Shown here: positions 26,560 through 35,248 of the stretch, piece after piece
Layout: every line of letters starts with the position of its first letter
Numbering within the stretch: position 1 is the first letter of the stretch
Origin: Candidatus Saccharimonadota bacterium
GTDB lineage: Bacteria > Patescibacteriota > Saccharimonadia > Saccharimonadales > Saccharimonadaceae
Length of the DNA stretch: 64,000 bases
Reading direction: 5' to 3'
Assembly (NCBI GenBank): GCA_027312225.1
Contig: DAICXK010000002.1
Span: 52,190-116,189, forward strand
Program-made: the position numbers and the translations under genes
The notes under the pieces: generated by a model
Told to the model about the DNA's origin: nothing
Seen by the model: only the letters and a program-made list of their open reading frames with translations
Database searches by the model: none

Positions 26560-28680
26560 ATGTACGCCCAGATTACAAAACGGGATGGGAGCATCGTCGC
26601 TTTTGACGAGGCAAAAATAATCGCGGCAATCGAACGCGCGGGTATCGAAACGGGAGAATTTAGTGAGGTCGAGGCACGTGCATTGGCGGCGAAGGTACAA
26701 ATAAAGGTTGAGAAATTAATGGCCGAGACGCTAACGGTCGAGCAGGTGCAAGATATCGCCGAGGAGGTACTGTTACGTTCGAAGTTTAAGAAAACTGCTA
26801 AGGCATATATTTTGTATCGTGATCAGCACGCTAAGTTGCGTCACATCACGAGCCAAGGATATATTGATCTGGTTGATCAATATTTGTCCAAACTTGATTG
26901 GAAGGTGAAAGAAAACTCTAACATGGGGTATAGTCTTCAGGGGCTGAATACGTATATTTCATCGGAGGCGAGCAAGACGTATTGGCTGGATAAAATATAT
27001 ACGCCCGCCCAAGGACAGGCACACAAAGAGGGCGATCTCCATATTCATGACTTGAACCTGTTGAGCGTGTACTGTGTAGGTTGGGACTTGATGGATCTGT
27101 TGCGTGAAGGTTTTACTGGCGTGGCGGGCAAGGTATCATCGAAACCTGCCAAGCATTTTCGTTCAGCACTTGGTCAAGTGGTCAATTTCTTTTACACCTT
27201 GCAAGGTGAGGCGGCGGGTGCACAGGCTTTCAGTAATTTCGATACCTTGCTGGCGCCATTTATCCGTGCCGACGGATTGAATTATAAAGAGGTCAAGCAG
27301 GCACTGCAGGAGTTCGTCTTTAATGTCAACGTACCAACGCGTGTTGGGTTTCAGACGCCATTTACTAATATTACTCTCGATCTAGAGGCGCCAAAACACA
27401 TGGCAGGTAACCCAGTTATCATTGGTGGTGAAGTGCAGGATACGAACTACGGTGACTATCAAGACGAGATGAATATGTTTAACAAAGCACTTCTTGAGGT
27501 GCTATCCGAGGGCGACTCTTCAGGTCGCGTCTTCACGTTTCCGATTCCAACCTATAACATCACGCGTGATTTTGACTGGGATAACCCTGTTATTGAAAAC
27601 CTTTGGGAAGCCAGCGCAAAATATGGCATTCCGTATTTCTCGAATTTTGTAAATAGCGATATGGATCCAGAGGACGCGCGTAGCATGTGCTGCCGTTTAC
27701 GTATCGATAATCGACAGCTGGAATATCGCGGCGGTGGGCTGTTTGGATCAAATCCTATGACTGGGTCAATTGGTGTTGTAACAATCAATTTGCCGCGGCT
27801 TGCGTTAAAGTCTGGAGATGAGAAGGAATTTAGCGAAGGCCTTGCAAGATTGATGGACATGGCACGCGACACACTTGAGACCAAGCGGAAGGTAATTGAA
27901 AAGCTGACTGAGGCAAATCTGTATCCGTATACCAAGTTTTATTTGCGAGATATTCACAAGCGTTTTAATGAATACTGGAAAAATCATTTTTCAACTATTG
28001 GGCTTATTGGTATGAATGAGGCGGCAGTAAACCTGCTGGGTGCAGATATTGGATCGGAAGAAGGACGAGCCTTTGCCGAGCGTACATTGAATTTTATGCG
28101 TAATCGTCTGCTGGAATATCAGGAGGTGACAGGTAATAACTATAATCTTGAGGCGACACCAGCCGAAGGTACGACCTATCGCCTGGCGCAGATTGACCGC
28201 GCCAGCTTCCCGGAATCGGCACAGTTTGCCAACGGTGTAGGTGAAAACACCGATCGACCATTTTATACCAACTCGACACACCTACCAGTGAACTACACTG
28301 ATGATTTGTTTGAGCTACTTGACCTGCAGGATGAACTGCAGACAAAGTATACGGGTGGCACGGTAATCCATTTCTTCCTTGGTGAGCGCGCGGATGATGC
28401 TGAGGCGCTGAAGAAGTTGGTGCGGACAATCTGCCAGAACTACAAATTACCCTACTTTACGTTTAGCCCTAGCTTTAGCGTTTGTCCACAAGACGGCTAT
28501 CTTCGTGGCGAGCACCCGGAATGTCCAAAGTGTGGCACGGTGGCAGAAGTGTATTCACGCGTGGTTGGCTTTCTTCGACCAGTTTCTCATTGGAACGACG
28601 GTAAACAAGCAGAATTTGAAATGAGGAAGCACTATGACGAGGCAGTCGGGAAAAAGTCAGTCAACGCACGTGTCTCCTAG
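26560..28680 (+). CDS. nrdD: Anaerobic ribonucleoside-triphosphate reductase (class III)
   Basis: A 706-residue class III reductase. An ATP-cone is at the N-terminus (residues 1-90, ITKRDGSIVAFDEAKI). The large barrel domain follows with CRLRIDNRQLEYRGGGLFG. Near the C-terminus a zinc-type cluster (CPQDGYLRGEHPECPKCG) precedes the glycyl-radical loop RVVGFLRP, with Gly670 as the expected radical site. It reduces NTPs to dNTPs without oxygen after activation by NrdG. GGGGAG at ~26550 supports the start. nrdG overlaps its 3' end by 47 bases. Confidence 0.95.
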   Translation: MYAQITKRDGSIVAFDEAKIIAAIERAGIETGEFSEVEARALAAKVQIKVEKLMAETLTVEQVQDIAEEVLLRSKFKKTAKAYILYRDQHAKLRHITSQGYIDLVDQYLSKLDWKVKENSNMGYSLQGLNTYISSEASKTYWLDKIYTPAQGQAHKEGDLHIHDLNLLSVYCVGWDLMDLLREGFTGVAGKVSSKPAKHFRSALGQVVNFFYTLQGEAAGAQAFSNFDTLLAPFIRADGLNYKEVKQALQEFVFNVNVPTRVGFQTPFTNITLDLEAPKHMAGNPVIIGGEVQDTNYGDYQDEMNMFNKALLEVLSEGDSSGRVFTFPIPTYNITRDFDWDNPVIENLWEASAKYGIPYFSNFVNSDMDPEDARSMCCRLRIDNRQLEYRGGGLFGSNPMTGSIGVVTINLPRLALKSGDEKEFSEGLARLMDMARDTLETKRKVIEKLTEANLYPYTKFYLRDIHKRFNEYWKNHFSTIGLIGMNEAAVNLLGADIGSEEGRAFAERTLNFMRNRLLEYQEVTGNNYNLEATPAEGTTYRLAQIDRASFPESAQFANGVGENTDRPFYTNSTHLPVNYTDDLFELLDLQDELQTKYTGGTVIHFFLGERADDAEALKKLVRTICQNYKLPYFTFSPSFSVCPQDGYLRGEHPECPKCGTVAEVYSRVVGFLRPVSHWNDGKQAEFEMRKHYDEAVGKKSVNARVS

Positions 28681-29371
28681 TGTGCCGATTGGTGGCGTAC
28701 AAAAGGTGTCATTAGTGGACTATCCGGGACATGTGGCGGCAGCGCTGTTTACAATTGGTTGCAACATGCGGTGTGGCTACTGCCATAACCCCGAATTGGT
28801 GCTACCTGATCGTTATATCGACATGATTCCCGAGGAAGACATCTTGCTGTTTCTCGAGAGTCGCGTTGGCAGGCTGGACGGTGTCGTGATTAGCGGCGGT
28901 GAGCCGACGATGCACGCAGGATTGCCAGCACTTGCTGCGCGAATTAACGCGATGGGATATCTCGTAAAGCTTGACTCGAATGGAACGAACCCTGACATGA
29001 TTGCGCAGATGTTAGATGAGGGAACGCTCGATTTTATAGCAATGGATATTAAGGGGCCACTTGAAAAGTATCAGGAGATTGCGGCGTACCCGGTTGATAC
29101 AACGGCGGTCGTGCGAACCATTCAGTTACTCAGGGCCTCTACCATTCTTTACGAATTTCGAACGACGGTTGTCGGGTCGCAGCTTGCGTTTGACGATTTT
29201 GCGTCGATTGGCGAGCTCATTAAAGGCGCCCCGCGATTTGCGCTGCAACGGTTCCGTTCAGGAAAGACGCTTCATCCGGCGTTTCGCCATGAGACGACGT
29301 ATTCTGATATGGAGTTTGAGGCAATTAAAAAGGTATTAGAGGAGTATGTTGATGAGTGTGTCATCCACTAG
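28634..29371 (+). CDS. nrdG: Anaerobic ribonucleotide reductase-activating protein
   Basis: A 245-residue radical SAM protein with CNMRCGYC (the CxxxCxxC 4Fe-4S site) near residue 38, GGEPTMH and a DIKGPL segment. It uses S-adenosylmethionine and an electron donor to make the glycyl radical on NrdD. The start overlaps nrdD by 47 bases; the first ~20 residues are not conserved in type, so a GTG further down could be the true start. It resembles the longer NrdG form with a full barrel. A flavin reductase gene that could feed electrons follows. Confidence 0.92.
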   Translation: MTRQSGKSQSTHVSPSVPIGGVQKVSLVDYPGHVAAALFTIGCNMRCGYCHNPELVLPDRYIDMIPEEDILLFLESRVGRLDGVVISGGEPTMHAGLPALAARINAMGYLVKLDSNGTNPDMIAQMLDEGTLDFIAMDIKGPLEKYQEIAAYPVDTTAVVRTIQLLRASTILYEFRTTVVGSQLAFDDFASIGELIKGAPRFALQRFRSGKTLHPAFRHETTYSDMEFEAIKKVLEEYVDECVIH

Positions 29372-30068
29372 TTCAAGTCGTTATGCACTGCAGGTGCATC
29401 GAGTTATTCGCGAATCGCCGAGCGTTGCGACGATCTGTTTTGAGCGGCCATCCGGGTTTCGTTATAGTGCAGGCCAGTATGTTACGGTATTTTTTGACGA
29501 TACGGGAGTTAGTGAAGGAAAAGCATATAGTCTGTCGAGTCATCCGGATGACATTGATCTTAGTATTACTGTTAAAAAGGTCGGACTTTTTTCGGGCAAG
29601 CTCCACACCCTTAAGGCAGGTGATGTGGTCGAAATCAGTCCCGCATACGGTATGTTTAATGCATTTGGCACGGCACCGCTGGTGGCACTAGCGGCAGGAG
29701 TTGGGATTGCACCAATCTATAGTATTATTTGCCATGAGGTATTTCGGGGTAGTAATCGTCCCATTCGGCTTATTTACACCAACACGGTCGATGAAGAGAT
29801 AGTTTTTCAGGATGAACTTGACCGACTGACACAGTACGCGCCGCAGCTGGAGATTCAATATATTGTGACGCGTCAAGAAGATTCGGATTATTTTGGCCCG
29901 CGTATGCAAGGGGCAGAGATCGCACGCGCATTTCCGGATAGAGCTGTGTGCATTTGTGGAACAGTAGAGTTTGTGCGCGATTTGAGACGCCAGTTAACAT
30001 TGGCTGGCATAAGTGACGATGACATTATGACAGAAGTCTTTTTTAAGACGAGTGGGGTAGCTGGATGA
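29352..30068 (+). CDS. Ferredoxin-NADP(+) reductase-like flavoprotein
   Basis: A 238-residue FAD/NAD-binding reductase. The FAD domain (about 1-95) has AGQYVTVFF and the FAD motif AYSLSS; the NAD domain has AAGVGIAPIYS near residue 115 and ends in the family tail ICGTVEFVRDLRR...TEVFF. No 2Fe-2S cluster or extra domain is attached. ATG 29352 is chosen because AGAGGAG (29338-29344) is seven bases upstream; the ATG at 29346 is too close to it. Lying between nrdG and a small Cys protein, it is a good candidate to reduce the cluster of NrdG, directly or through a flavodoxin. That role is inferred. Confidence 0.85.
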   Translation: MSVSSTSSSRYALQVHRVIRESPSVATICFERPSGFRYSAGQYVTVFFDDTGVSEGKAYSLSSHPDDIDLSITVKKVGLFSGKLHTLKAGDVVEISPAYGMFNAFGTAPLVALAAGVGIAPIYSIICHEVFRGSNRPIRLIYTNTVDEEIVFQDELDRLTQYAPQLEIQYIVTRQEDSDYFGPRMQGAEIARAFPDRAVCICGTVEFVRDLRRQLTLAGISDDDIMTEVFFKTSGVAG

Positions 30069-30547
30069 ACGGCGAGCAATTGGCGATAAAGGAGAGGGAG
30101 AAAGATCAGCAAGCAATCTGTAGCTCGATAGGTGGGCAGGCAGTGGCTGATTGCATGAGAAAATGTTCGCCTGAAGTAGTCGCGAGTTGTCCATTGATGG
30201 CATTAAAGCAGCGGCAATCTGAACTGGTGACTGCATCACCTAAGGATGTCAAATCGGCAGGTAGTGATGTCGGATCTATCGATGGGGGCGGCGGTGCTGA
30301 CGTACAGCGACCTCGTCCCCAGGTAACGGTACCGCAGAATATACCACCAAAAACCGATATTCAAGAGCAGAGCGCGGCGAAAGAACGGGCGGCGGCCGAG
30401 CAAGCGATGCGCGAGCGGCTTCGTCAGCAATCATATGTTCCGCAGCGACAGCCGTCTGGACAGACCTTAAGACATAGGACATTTTTAGAGTTACTCCTAG
30501 ATGGCGTAACCGAACTTGTTGTGGCGGATAGTCTCCGTCAGAAATAG
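30065..30547 (+). CDS. Unknown small protein with four N-terminal cysteines
   Basis: A 160-residue protein whose start overlaps the flavin reductase stop by four bases. Residues ~19-42 contain four cysteines spaced C-x10-C-x3-C-x7-C, a pattern that could hold a metal or Fe-S cluster or form thiol pairs. The rest is Pro/Gln/Arg-rich and looks disordered, with a hydrophobic helical end (LELLLDGVTELVV). I recognise no family. Its place between the reductase and the Crp-type regulator of an anaerobic operon makes a redox or electron-carrier role possible, but nothing in the sequence proves it. Confidence 0.55.
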   Translation: MNGEQLAIKEREKDQQAICSSIGGQAVADCMRKCSPEVVASCPLMALKQRQSELVTASPKDVKSAGSDVGSIDGGGGADVQRPRPQVTVPQNIPPKTDIQEQSAAKERAAAEQAMRERLRQQSYVPQRQPSGQTLRHRTFLELLLDGVTELVVADSLRQK

Positions 30548-30567
30548 CAAGCCAGGGAGATGTAGCG

Positions 30568-30573
30568 TACAAT
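30568..30573 (+). promoter_or_regulatory. Internal -10 element before the Crp-family gene
   Basis: TACAAT ends seven bases before ATG 30581, so the regulator gene may also have its own leaderless transcript. The first ATG (30572) overlaps the element. A possible Shine-Dalgarno site (AGGGAGA, 30554-30560) would serve transcripts that come from nrdD. Confidence 0.45.
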
Positions 30574-30580
30574 GGAAGAA

Positions 30581-31201
30581 ATGACAAATGTAGAAGAAAA
30601 GGTGCAGCAATTCTTTGCTGGAGGGGTAAAACGAGAGCTTTCGGACGGCGAAGTGCTACTATTGCCCGACATGACCGGTCCTATCCCTATAAGTTATCTG
30701 ATCAAGGGGAGGGTTGTGCAGTATAGTATTGACGATGAGGGAAACCGATCGATTATTAATATGTTTAAGCCCGGGGCATTTTTTCCGCTGCCAGTGGCCA
30801 TCAATAGTGCACCCATCACGTATTTTTTTGAGGCTGATACAGAAGTAGAGGTTCGTCAAATGAGTGCCCTAGAGGTGAAAACATTTCTCCAGCGAGAACC
30901 TGACGTTATGTTTGATGTCTTGTCTCGCCTGTACAAAGGACTTGATGGGATACTAGGAAGGATGACGCAGTTGTTGAGTGGTGACGCTAAAAGTCGCGTC
31001 CTTTATGAGCTGACAATTTTAAGTCAGAGATTTGGGTCGCCTGCGAGGGATGGTGTCGAGGTGGCGGTTACGGCAGGCAAGCTAGCCGAGATGACGGGAC
31101 TAACGCGCGAGACGGTCAGCAGAACCCTACAAGGCCTGCAGCAGTCTGGTGCTGTACGTCTCCGTCGAGGTATAGTGATAATGGTACAGACTAGTTTTTA
31201 G
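30581..31201 (+). CDS. Crp/Fnr family transcription regulator
   Basis: A 206-residue regulator with an N-terminal cyclic-nucleotide-binding-like beta barrel (about 10-115), a dimer helix and a C-terminal winged helix. The recognition helix has LTRETVSRTL; Arg, Glu and Arg fall where CRP Arg180, Glu181 and Arg185 read TGTGA. The phosphate-binding cassette of cAMP-binding CRP (GE...R) is not recognisable, and there are no cysteines for an FNR-type cluster, so the signal is unknown. It ends the nrdD operon and a perfect CRP palindrome lies before that operon, which suggests autoregulation. The gene overlaps the convergent methyltransferase by 11 bases. ATG 30572 is an alternative start. Confidence 0.88.
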   Translation: MTNVEEKVQQFFAGGVKRELSDGEVLLLPDMTGPIPISYLIKGRVVQYSIDDEGNRSIINMFKPGAFFPLPVAINSAPITYFFEADTEVEVRQMSALEVKTFLQREPDVMFDVLSRLYKGLDGILGRMTQLLSGDAKSRVLYELTILSQRFGSPARDGVEVAVTAGKLAEMTGLTRETVSRTLQGLQQSGAVRLRRGIVIMVQTSF

Positions 31202-32348
31202 TTATAACCAACAGTTCGCGGGCGACAACTTGGTCGTCGCGATAGTAGAGAAGCTCTGATGATCGAACAGTTGATAGGGGCACGGGTGTATAGCCTAGTG
31301 ACTCAAGCTGAGAGACAAGCGGAAGGTGGGTGAACGACCCGTCGGCTGCTTTCCAGGCGGGCACAGCTACACATAGCGGCGTACCTGAAGCGAGCTGACT
31401 GGCGATATTGCGGAGAAATTCACCCATGATGTAATTGCAGTTTTTGCGAACTTCGGCCAATTTGGCAGGTGATGGCGGGGCGCTGAAGGGCTGACCAAGA
31501 TAGCCTTCGCAGGCAACCGCCCCAATCGCGTCGCTCCACCGGTGATTCATGGCGTCGCCTTGTTCGATGATGCTGTCGATGGTGAGGTGATGAGTAGCTG
31601 CCAGCCAATCAAGATTTTTGGTGGTATAATCGACCATTTTATCGGATAGGTCAGTACCGTACACCTTGAATCCTTGCAGGCTGGCTTCTTGCAATACGAC
31701 CCCAGTTCCACAAAAAGGATCAAGCACTCGTGCACCTGCGGCAGGGTTGGCGAGATTCAGGATGGTCTGTGCGAGCTTGGGCGGCAGCATGCCAACAAAC
31801 GCGTCACGCTTAGGTCGTTCTTGGTCGCGCTTGGCATAGGCAGTGATATTTTGGGCGCCAACACTTTCGGCGATGATGATTTTGCCGTTCTTGTTGCGGA
31901 CGACCAATAACTCAACCTTATTGTCTGATAATCCCAGCTTGTTGTGGTGGCTGGTGGCTGTCGACAAGGCTGTATCGCTATTAGGAATAAGGCGGAGGCT
32001 GACACCAACCTCTTTTAGTCTGCCTTTGAGAATAATGCCAGTTTTTTGGACTTCGCGCGGGTTAGCATTGAACCCATAGCTGCTAATGCCAAGGGTAATT
32101 TTGCCTTCGCGTTCACGCCAGGCCTGGGCGTAAGCGCTGACAAGCTTGCGGCTAGCGGCTGTCCAGTCGCCTCGGGGCAGTTCGGCTACGATTCGTCCAG
32201 CTTTTTGGCTGCCACCCAGGCGCTCAAAATCAAGGCGCGGCGTGTTGATGATAGCTGATTCATCAGAAAACCACGTAACATCCCCGTAAAGACGTTCAAG
32301 TTCGGCGATGCCAAGGGCAGGCTGGCGGCCTAAGATAGAAATATACAT
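31191..32348 (-). CDS. TRM11-like THUMP/SAM-dependent RNA methyltransferase
   Basis: A 385-residue protein. The first ~180 residues resemble the N-terminal RNA-binding (THUMP-type) part of TRM11/TrmN-like enzymes. The second half is a Rossmann methyltransferase with motif I DPFCGTGVVLQEA and an acidic strand YGTDLSDKM. The expected DPPYG-type motif IV is replaced by CEGYLGQP. It probably methylates a guanine in tRNA, but the changed motif IV leaves the exact base open. It is convergent with the Crp-type gene (11-base overlap) and divergent from the flippase-like gene with only 54 bases between. Confidence 0.75.
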   Translation of the reverse strand: MYISILGRQPALGIAELERLYGDVTWFSDESAIINTPRLDFERLGGSQKAGRIVAELPRGDWTAASRKLVSAYAQAWREREGKITLGISSYGFNANPREVQKTGIILKGRLKEVGVSLRLIPNSDTALSTATSHHNKLGLSDNKVELLVVRNKNGKIIIAESVGAQNITAYAKRDQERPKRDAFVGMLPPKLAQTILNLANPAAGARVLDPFCGTGVVLQEASLQGFKVYGTDLSDKMVDYTTKNLDWLAATHHLTIDSIIEQGDAMNHRWSDAIGAVACEGYLGQPFSAPPSPAKLAEVRKNCNYIMGEFLRNIASQLASGTPLCVAVPAWKAADGSFTHLPLVSQLESLGYTPVPLSTVRSSELLYYRDDQVVARELLVITKN

Positions 32349-32390
32349 ACATCCTCAGTTTATCATGGTGCGAACGGTACAGATATAGGA

Positions 32391-32396
32391 TACAAT
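32391..32396 (+). promoter_or_regulatory. -10 element of the flippase-like gene
   Basis: TACAAT ends six bases before ATG 32403, so a leaderless mRNA is expected. The 54-base gap must also hold the promoter of the divergent methyltransferase gene. Confidence 0.6.
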
Positions 32397-32402
32397 AGAG
32401 AT

Positions 32403-33440
32403 ATGAAGTTTAGGACGTGGCTTTCGATTATTACGCTGACACTTCTTGCGGTAGTCGTGGTTGCTGCATGGGGTGATATTCGTGAGGCGTTCGGTTATCT
32501 TGGCAAGGTTGATCTGTGGATTCTGGCACTTATTATCCCGGTGCAGTTTGTTAGTTATTTTGCAACGGGCGAAATGATCTTCTCGTATCTCAGGGCAAAA
32601 GGAAATATCCGCGAACTGAATGTGCTGAAGGTGACGCGCATGGCGTTGGAGCTTAATTTTGTCAATCATGTCTTTCCGAGCGGCGGTGCTGCTGGGGCAG
32701 CGTACTTTAGCTGGCTATTGAGCCGTCATGGCGTCAGTTCGGGGCGCGCAATTATGGCGCAAATTGTACGATTCGCTCTGACATTCTTGTCGTTCGTGTT
32801 ATTGTTGCTTGTCGCGCTCTCTGTATTGATTATCGACCACAGTGTTGACCGCGTGACGATTCTACTGAGCCTCTTGCTTGCAGTCTTGGCAGTCGGTGCA
32901 ACGATTGGCGGCATGTATTTATTGGGTAGCAAGAAGCGGCTTGATGTGTTTGCTACCTGGTTGACTCGCAGCGTCAACCGTATTGTACGCCGTGTCACCA
33001 GGGGAAAGAAGCGCAGTATTCTAAAGGAAACAGCAATTACGACGTTCTTTGTTGATATTCATGATGATTTCTTGGCAATTCGTCGTGACAAGAAGATCCT
33101 TACGAAACCATTTCTATGGGCGATACTGGCTAACATTATGGATGTCGTGCTGATCTATATTGCGTTCTGGTCGTTTGGCGTCCAGGTAAACCCTGCGTTG
33201 ATTTTTATTGCGTTTGGACTGGCGTCAATTGCTGGTGCCGTTGTCGTGACGCCAGGCGGGGCGGGTGTCTACGAGCTGGTGATGGTTGCATTCTTGACAT
33301 CAGCTGGGGTGCCACCAACGACAGCTATCGCCGGGACACTTCTTGCTCGGGTCCTGCTGATGCTTCTCACGATTGTGTTTGGCTACGCCTTCTATCAATT
33401 TACTGTGGTGAAATATGGAAAAGCTCCAACTCAGCGTTAG
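32403..33440 (+). CDS. Flippase-like membrane protein (UPF0104/LPG synthase TM domain)
   Basis: A 345-residue polytopic protein with about eight membrane helices. It has the conserved segment SGGAAGAAYFSW near residue 97 and TPGGAGVYELVMVAFL near 284, both characteristic of the lysylphosphatidylglycerol synthetase transmembrane (flippase-like) domain family. The soluble transferase domain of MprF is absent. Such stand-alone proteins are thought to move lipids across the membrane; the substrate cannot be told. Its end overlaps xseA by 26 bases. Confidence 0.85.
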   Translation: MKFRTWLSIITLTLLAVVVVAAWGDIREAFGYLGKVDLWILALIIPVQFVSYFATGEMIFSYLRAKGNIRELNVLKVTRMALELNFVNHVFPSGGAAGAAYFSWLLSRHGVSSGRAIMAQIVRFALTFLSFVLLLLVALSVLIIDHSVDRVTILLSLLLAVLAVGATIGGMYLLGSKKRLDVFATWLTRSVNRIVRRVTRGKKRSILKETAITTFFVDIHDDFLAIRRDKKILTKPFLWAILANIMDVVLIYIAFWSFGVQVNPALIFIAFGLASIAGAVVVTPGGAGVYELVMVAFLTSAGVPPTTAIAGTLLARVLLMLLTIVFGYAFYQFTVVKYGKAPTQR

Positions 33441-34515
33441 TGATTTTATCGCGCTTACTAATCAAACGCTCGAGTACGCGTACCCTACGGTGGTGATCGA
33501 GGGCGAGGTGGCAAGCTTTAAGATTAACCAGGGCAAGTACGTTTTCTTTGATCTTAAGGACAGCGAGGCGAGCGTCGGCTGTTTCATGATGGCGTTCCAG
33601 TTACGTATGCCCGTGGAGGATGGAATGAAGGTGACTATCACGGCGAGCCCAAAGCTGACCCGAGTGGGCAAGTTTAGCCTCACGGTACGATCGATTCGCC
33701 CGAGTGGCGAGGGCGCCTTGAAAAAAAGCTTTGAGCTGCTCCGGGCAAAACTAGCGGCTGAAGGGCTCTTTGCATCTGAGCGCAAGCGTCTTCTCCCTAG
33801 TGCACCGCAACGTATTGCGGTTGTTAGTAGTACGCAGGCAGCGGGGTATGCTGATTTTATCAAGATCCTTAACGATAGGTGGGGCGGGATGCACATCGAT
33901 GTCGCGCAAGTGCAAGTGCAAGGCCAGTCCGCACCCGATCAGATGATTCGTGCCTTACAGTATTTCAATAGCCAGAAGTCTTTGCCTGAAGTGATTGTCG
34001 TGATTCGCGGTGGTGGTAGTGCCGACGATTTGGCGGCATTTAATGACGAGCAGCTAGTCCGTCAGATTGCCAGTAGTCGCGTGCCGACACTGGTCGGAGT
34101 CGGACATGAAACCGATACGACGCTGGCAGATTTGGCTGCCGATGTACGTGCGGCGACACCTAGCAATGCCGCTCAGATTTTAGTCCCCGACAAGCATGAG
34201 ATTATTCGTGCGGCGAGACTTCGGGCGAGTAGCGCGGGGACACAGCTTCTTAATCGTATCAGCGACCAAATTCGCTCTACTGGCCAGCAGCTTGAGGATA
34301 TGTATGAGCGGTTTGAGTACCGGTTTGAGCAGGCCGAGACAGCCACCCAGCAACTTCGGAGAATACTAACGCAAGTTGACCCAGGTGTTGCCCTGCGGCG
34401 AGGGTATGCAATTCTGCGTGGCACGCAGGCTGTGGGCGAGATAGTAGAGATTGAGACAAATACCGCTATAATGAAAGCAAAGGTGATGGAGTATACGGCA
34501 AATGGCAAAGAATAA
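33415..34515 (+). CDS. xseA: Exodeoxyribonuclease VII large subunit
   Basis: A 366-residue XseA. An N-terminal OB-fold (VIEGEVASFKINQGKYVFFDLKD) is followed by the catalytic domain with VVIRGGGSADDLAAFND and VGHETDTTLADLAADVRAATPS, the family signature. The C-terminal coiled coil is shorter than in E. coli (456 residues). The enzyme degrades single-stranded DNA in repair together with XseB, whose gene overlaps this one by 14 bases. Confidence 0.95.
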   Translation: MEKLQLSVSDFIALTNQTLEYAYPTVVIEGEVASFKINQGKYVFFDLKDSEASVGCFMMAFQLRMPVEDGMKVTITASPKLTRVGKFSLTVRSIRPSGEGALKKSFELLRAKLAAEGLFASERKRLLPSAPQRIAVVSSTQAAGYADFIKILNDRWGGMHIDVAQVQVQGQSAPDQMIRALQYFNSQKSLPEVIVVIRGGGSADDLAAFNDEQLVRQIASSRVPTLVGVGHETDTTLADLAADVRAATPSNAAQILVPDKHEIIRAARLRASSAGTQLLNRISDQIRSTGQQLEDMYERFEYRFEQAETATQQLRRILTQVDPGVALRRGYAILRGTQAVGEIVEIETNTAIMKAKVMEYTANGKE

Positions 34516-34705
34516 CGCAACAATCCAAGAGAAAATCGCGCAACTCGACGAATTGGTCGCCTGGTTCGACGGTGACGAGTTCTCGCTCGAGGCAGCGACC
34601 GAAGTATTCAAAAAAGCTGAAGCATTAGCACGAGAAATAGAAGCTGATTTGACCGAACTAAAGAACGAGGTTCAGATTGTAAAAGCGTCGTTCGACAAAG
34701 AGTAG
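34502..34705 (+). CDS. xseB: Exodeoxyribonuclease VII small subunit
   Basis: A 67-residue helical protein with the family pattern IAQLDELVAWFDGDEFSLEAA and EALAREIEADL. It binds the coiled coil of XseA and stabilises the enzyme. Overlap with xseA points to coupled translation. Confidence 0.93.
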   Translation: MAKNNATIQEKIAQLDELVAWFDGDEFSLEAATEVFKKAEALAREIEADLTELKNEVQIVKASFDKE

Positions 34706-34708
34706 CGT

Positions 34709-35239
34709 GTGATTTTCCTGTGGATCATCGCTGTCATTGTCGTAATCTTAGGCCTATCGGCTTTCATGGGTGCGCCGTATGTGCCGAGCCATGCACGCCA
34801 AGTACGGCGGGCATTTACTGATCTGCGTCCGCTGACGCCCCGCGACGTCGTGGTCGATCTTGGGAGCGGTGACGGTATCGTGCTGCGCCAGGCAATAGAT
34901 CATGGTGCAAAGCGCGCTATTGGGTATGAGATTAATCCGCTTCTTGTGTGGATATCCCGGATAGTATCACTGCGGTATCGGGGGAGTATCCAGATACAGA
35001 CTGCCAATATGTGGCATATTGATCCGCCAGAGGGTGTGACGATTATCTATGTATTTGGCGTTGGACGTGATATGAAACGGCTCGCCGCGTTGTTTGATCG
35101 GTGGGCCGCACAAACTGGTCGTGATCTAGAGTGTCTTATATATGGGCATGCACTTCCTGGGAGAGAGCCAGCACGCGAAGAGGGGGCACATCGCCTCTAT
35201 CGATTTACGGCTTTACACCAATCAGAAGCACAAGTATAA
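34709..35239 (+). CDS. Membrane-anchored SAM-dependent methyltransferase-like protein
   Basis: A 176-residue protein starting at GTG 34709. One N-terminal membrane helix (4-23) is followed by a small Rossmann domain with VDLGSGDGIVLRQA (motif I), an acidic strand end GYEINP, and FGVGRDM where motif IV would be. It resembles the small membrane-anchored class I methyltransferases related to the lysine methyltransferase FAM173 group. It lies three bases after xseB but appears functionally unrelated. Substrate unknown. Confidence 0.75.
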   Translation: MIFLWIIAVIVVILGLSAFMGAPYVPSHARQVRRAFTDLRPLTPRDVVVDLGSGDGIVLRQAIDHGAKRAIGYEINPLLVWISRIVSLRYRGSIQIQTANMWHIDPPEGVTIIYVFGVGRDMKRLAALFDRWAAQTGRDLECLIYGHALPGREPAREEGAHRLYRFTALHQSEAQV

Positions 35240-35240
35240 T
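35235..35240 (+). promoter_or_regulatory. -10 element of the gene at 35249
   Basis: TATAAT overlaps the last codons of the methyltransferase-like gene and ends eight bases before ATG 35249, again leaving almost no leader. Confidence 0.6.
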
Positions 35241-35248
35241 GACTCTAT

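Noticed and set aside
30581..31201. Oxygen-sensing FNR with an Fe-S cluster
   Set aside because: There are no cysteines in the protein, and the recognition helix reads like CRP, not FNR.
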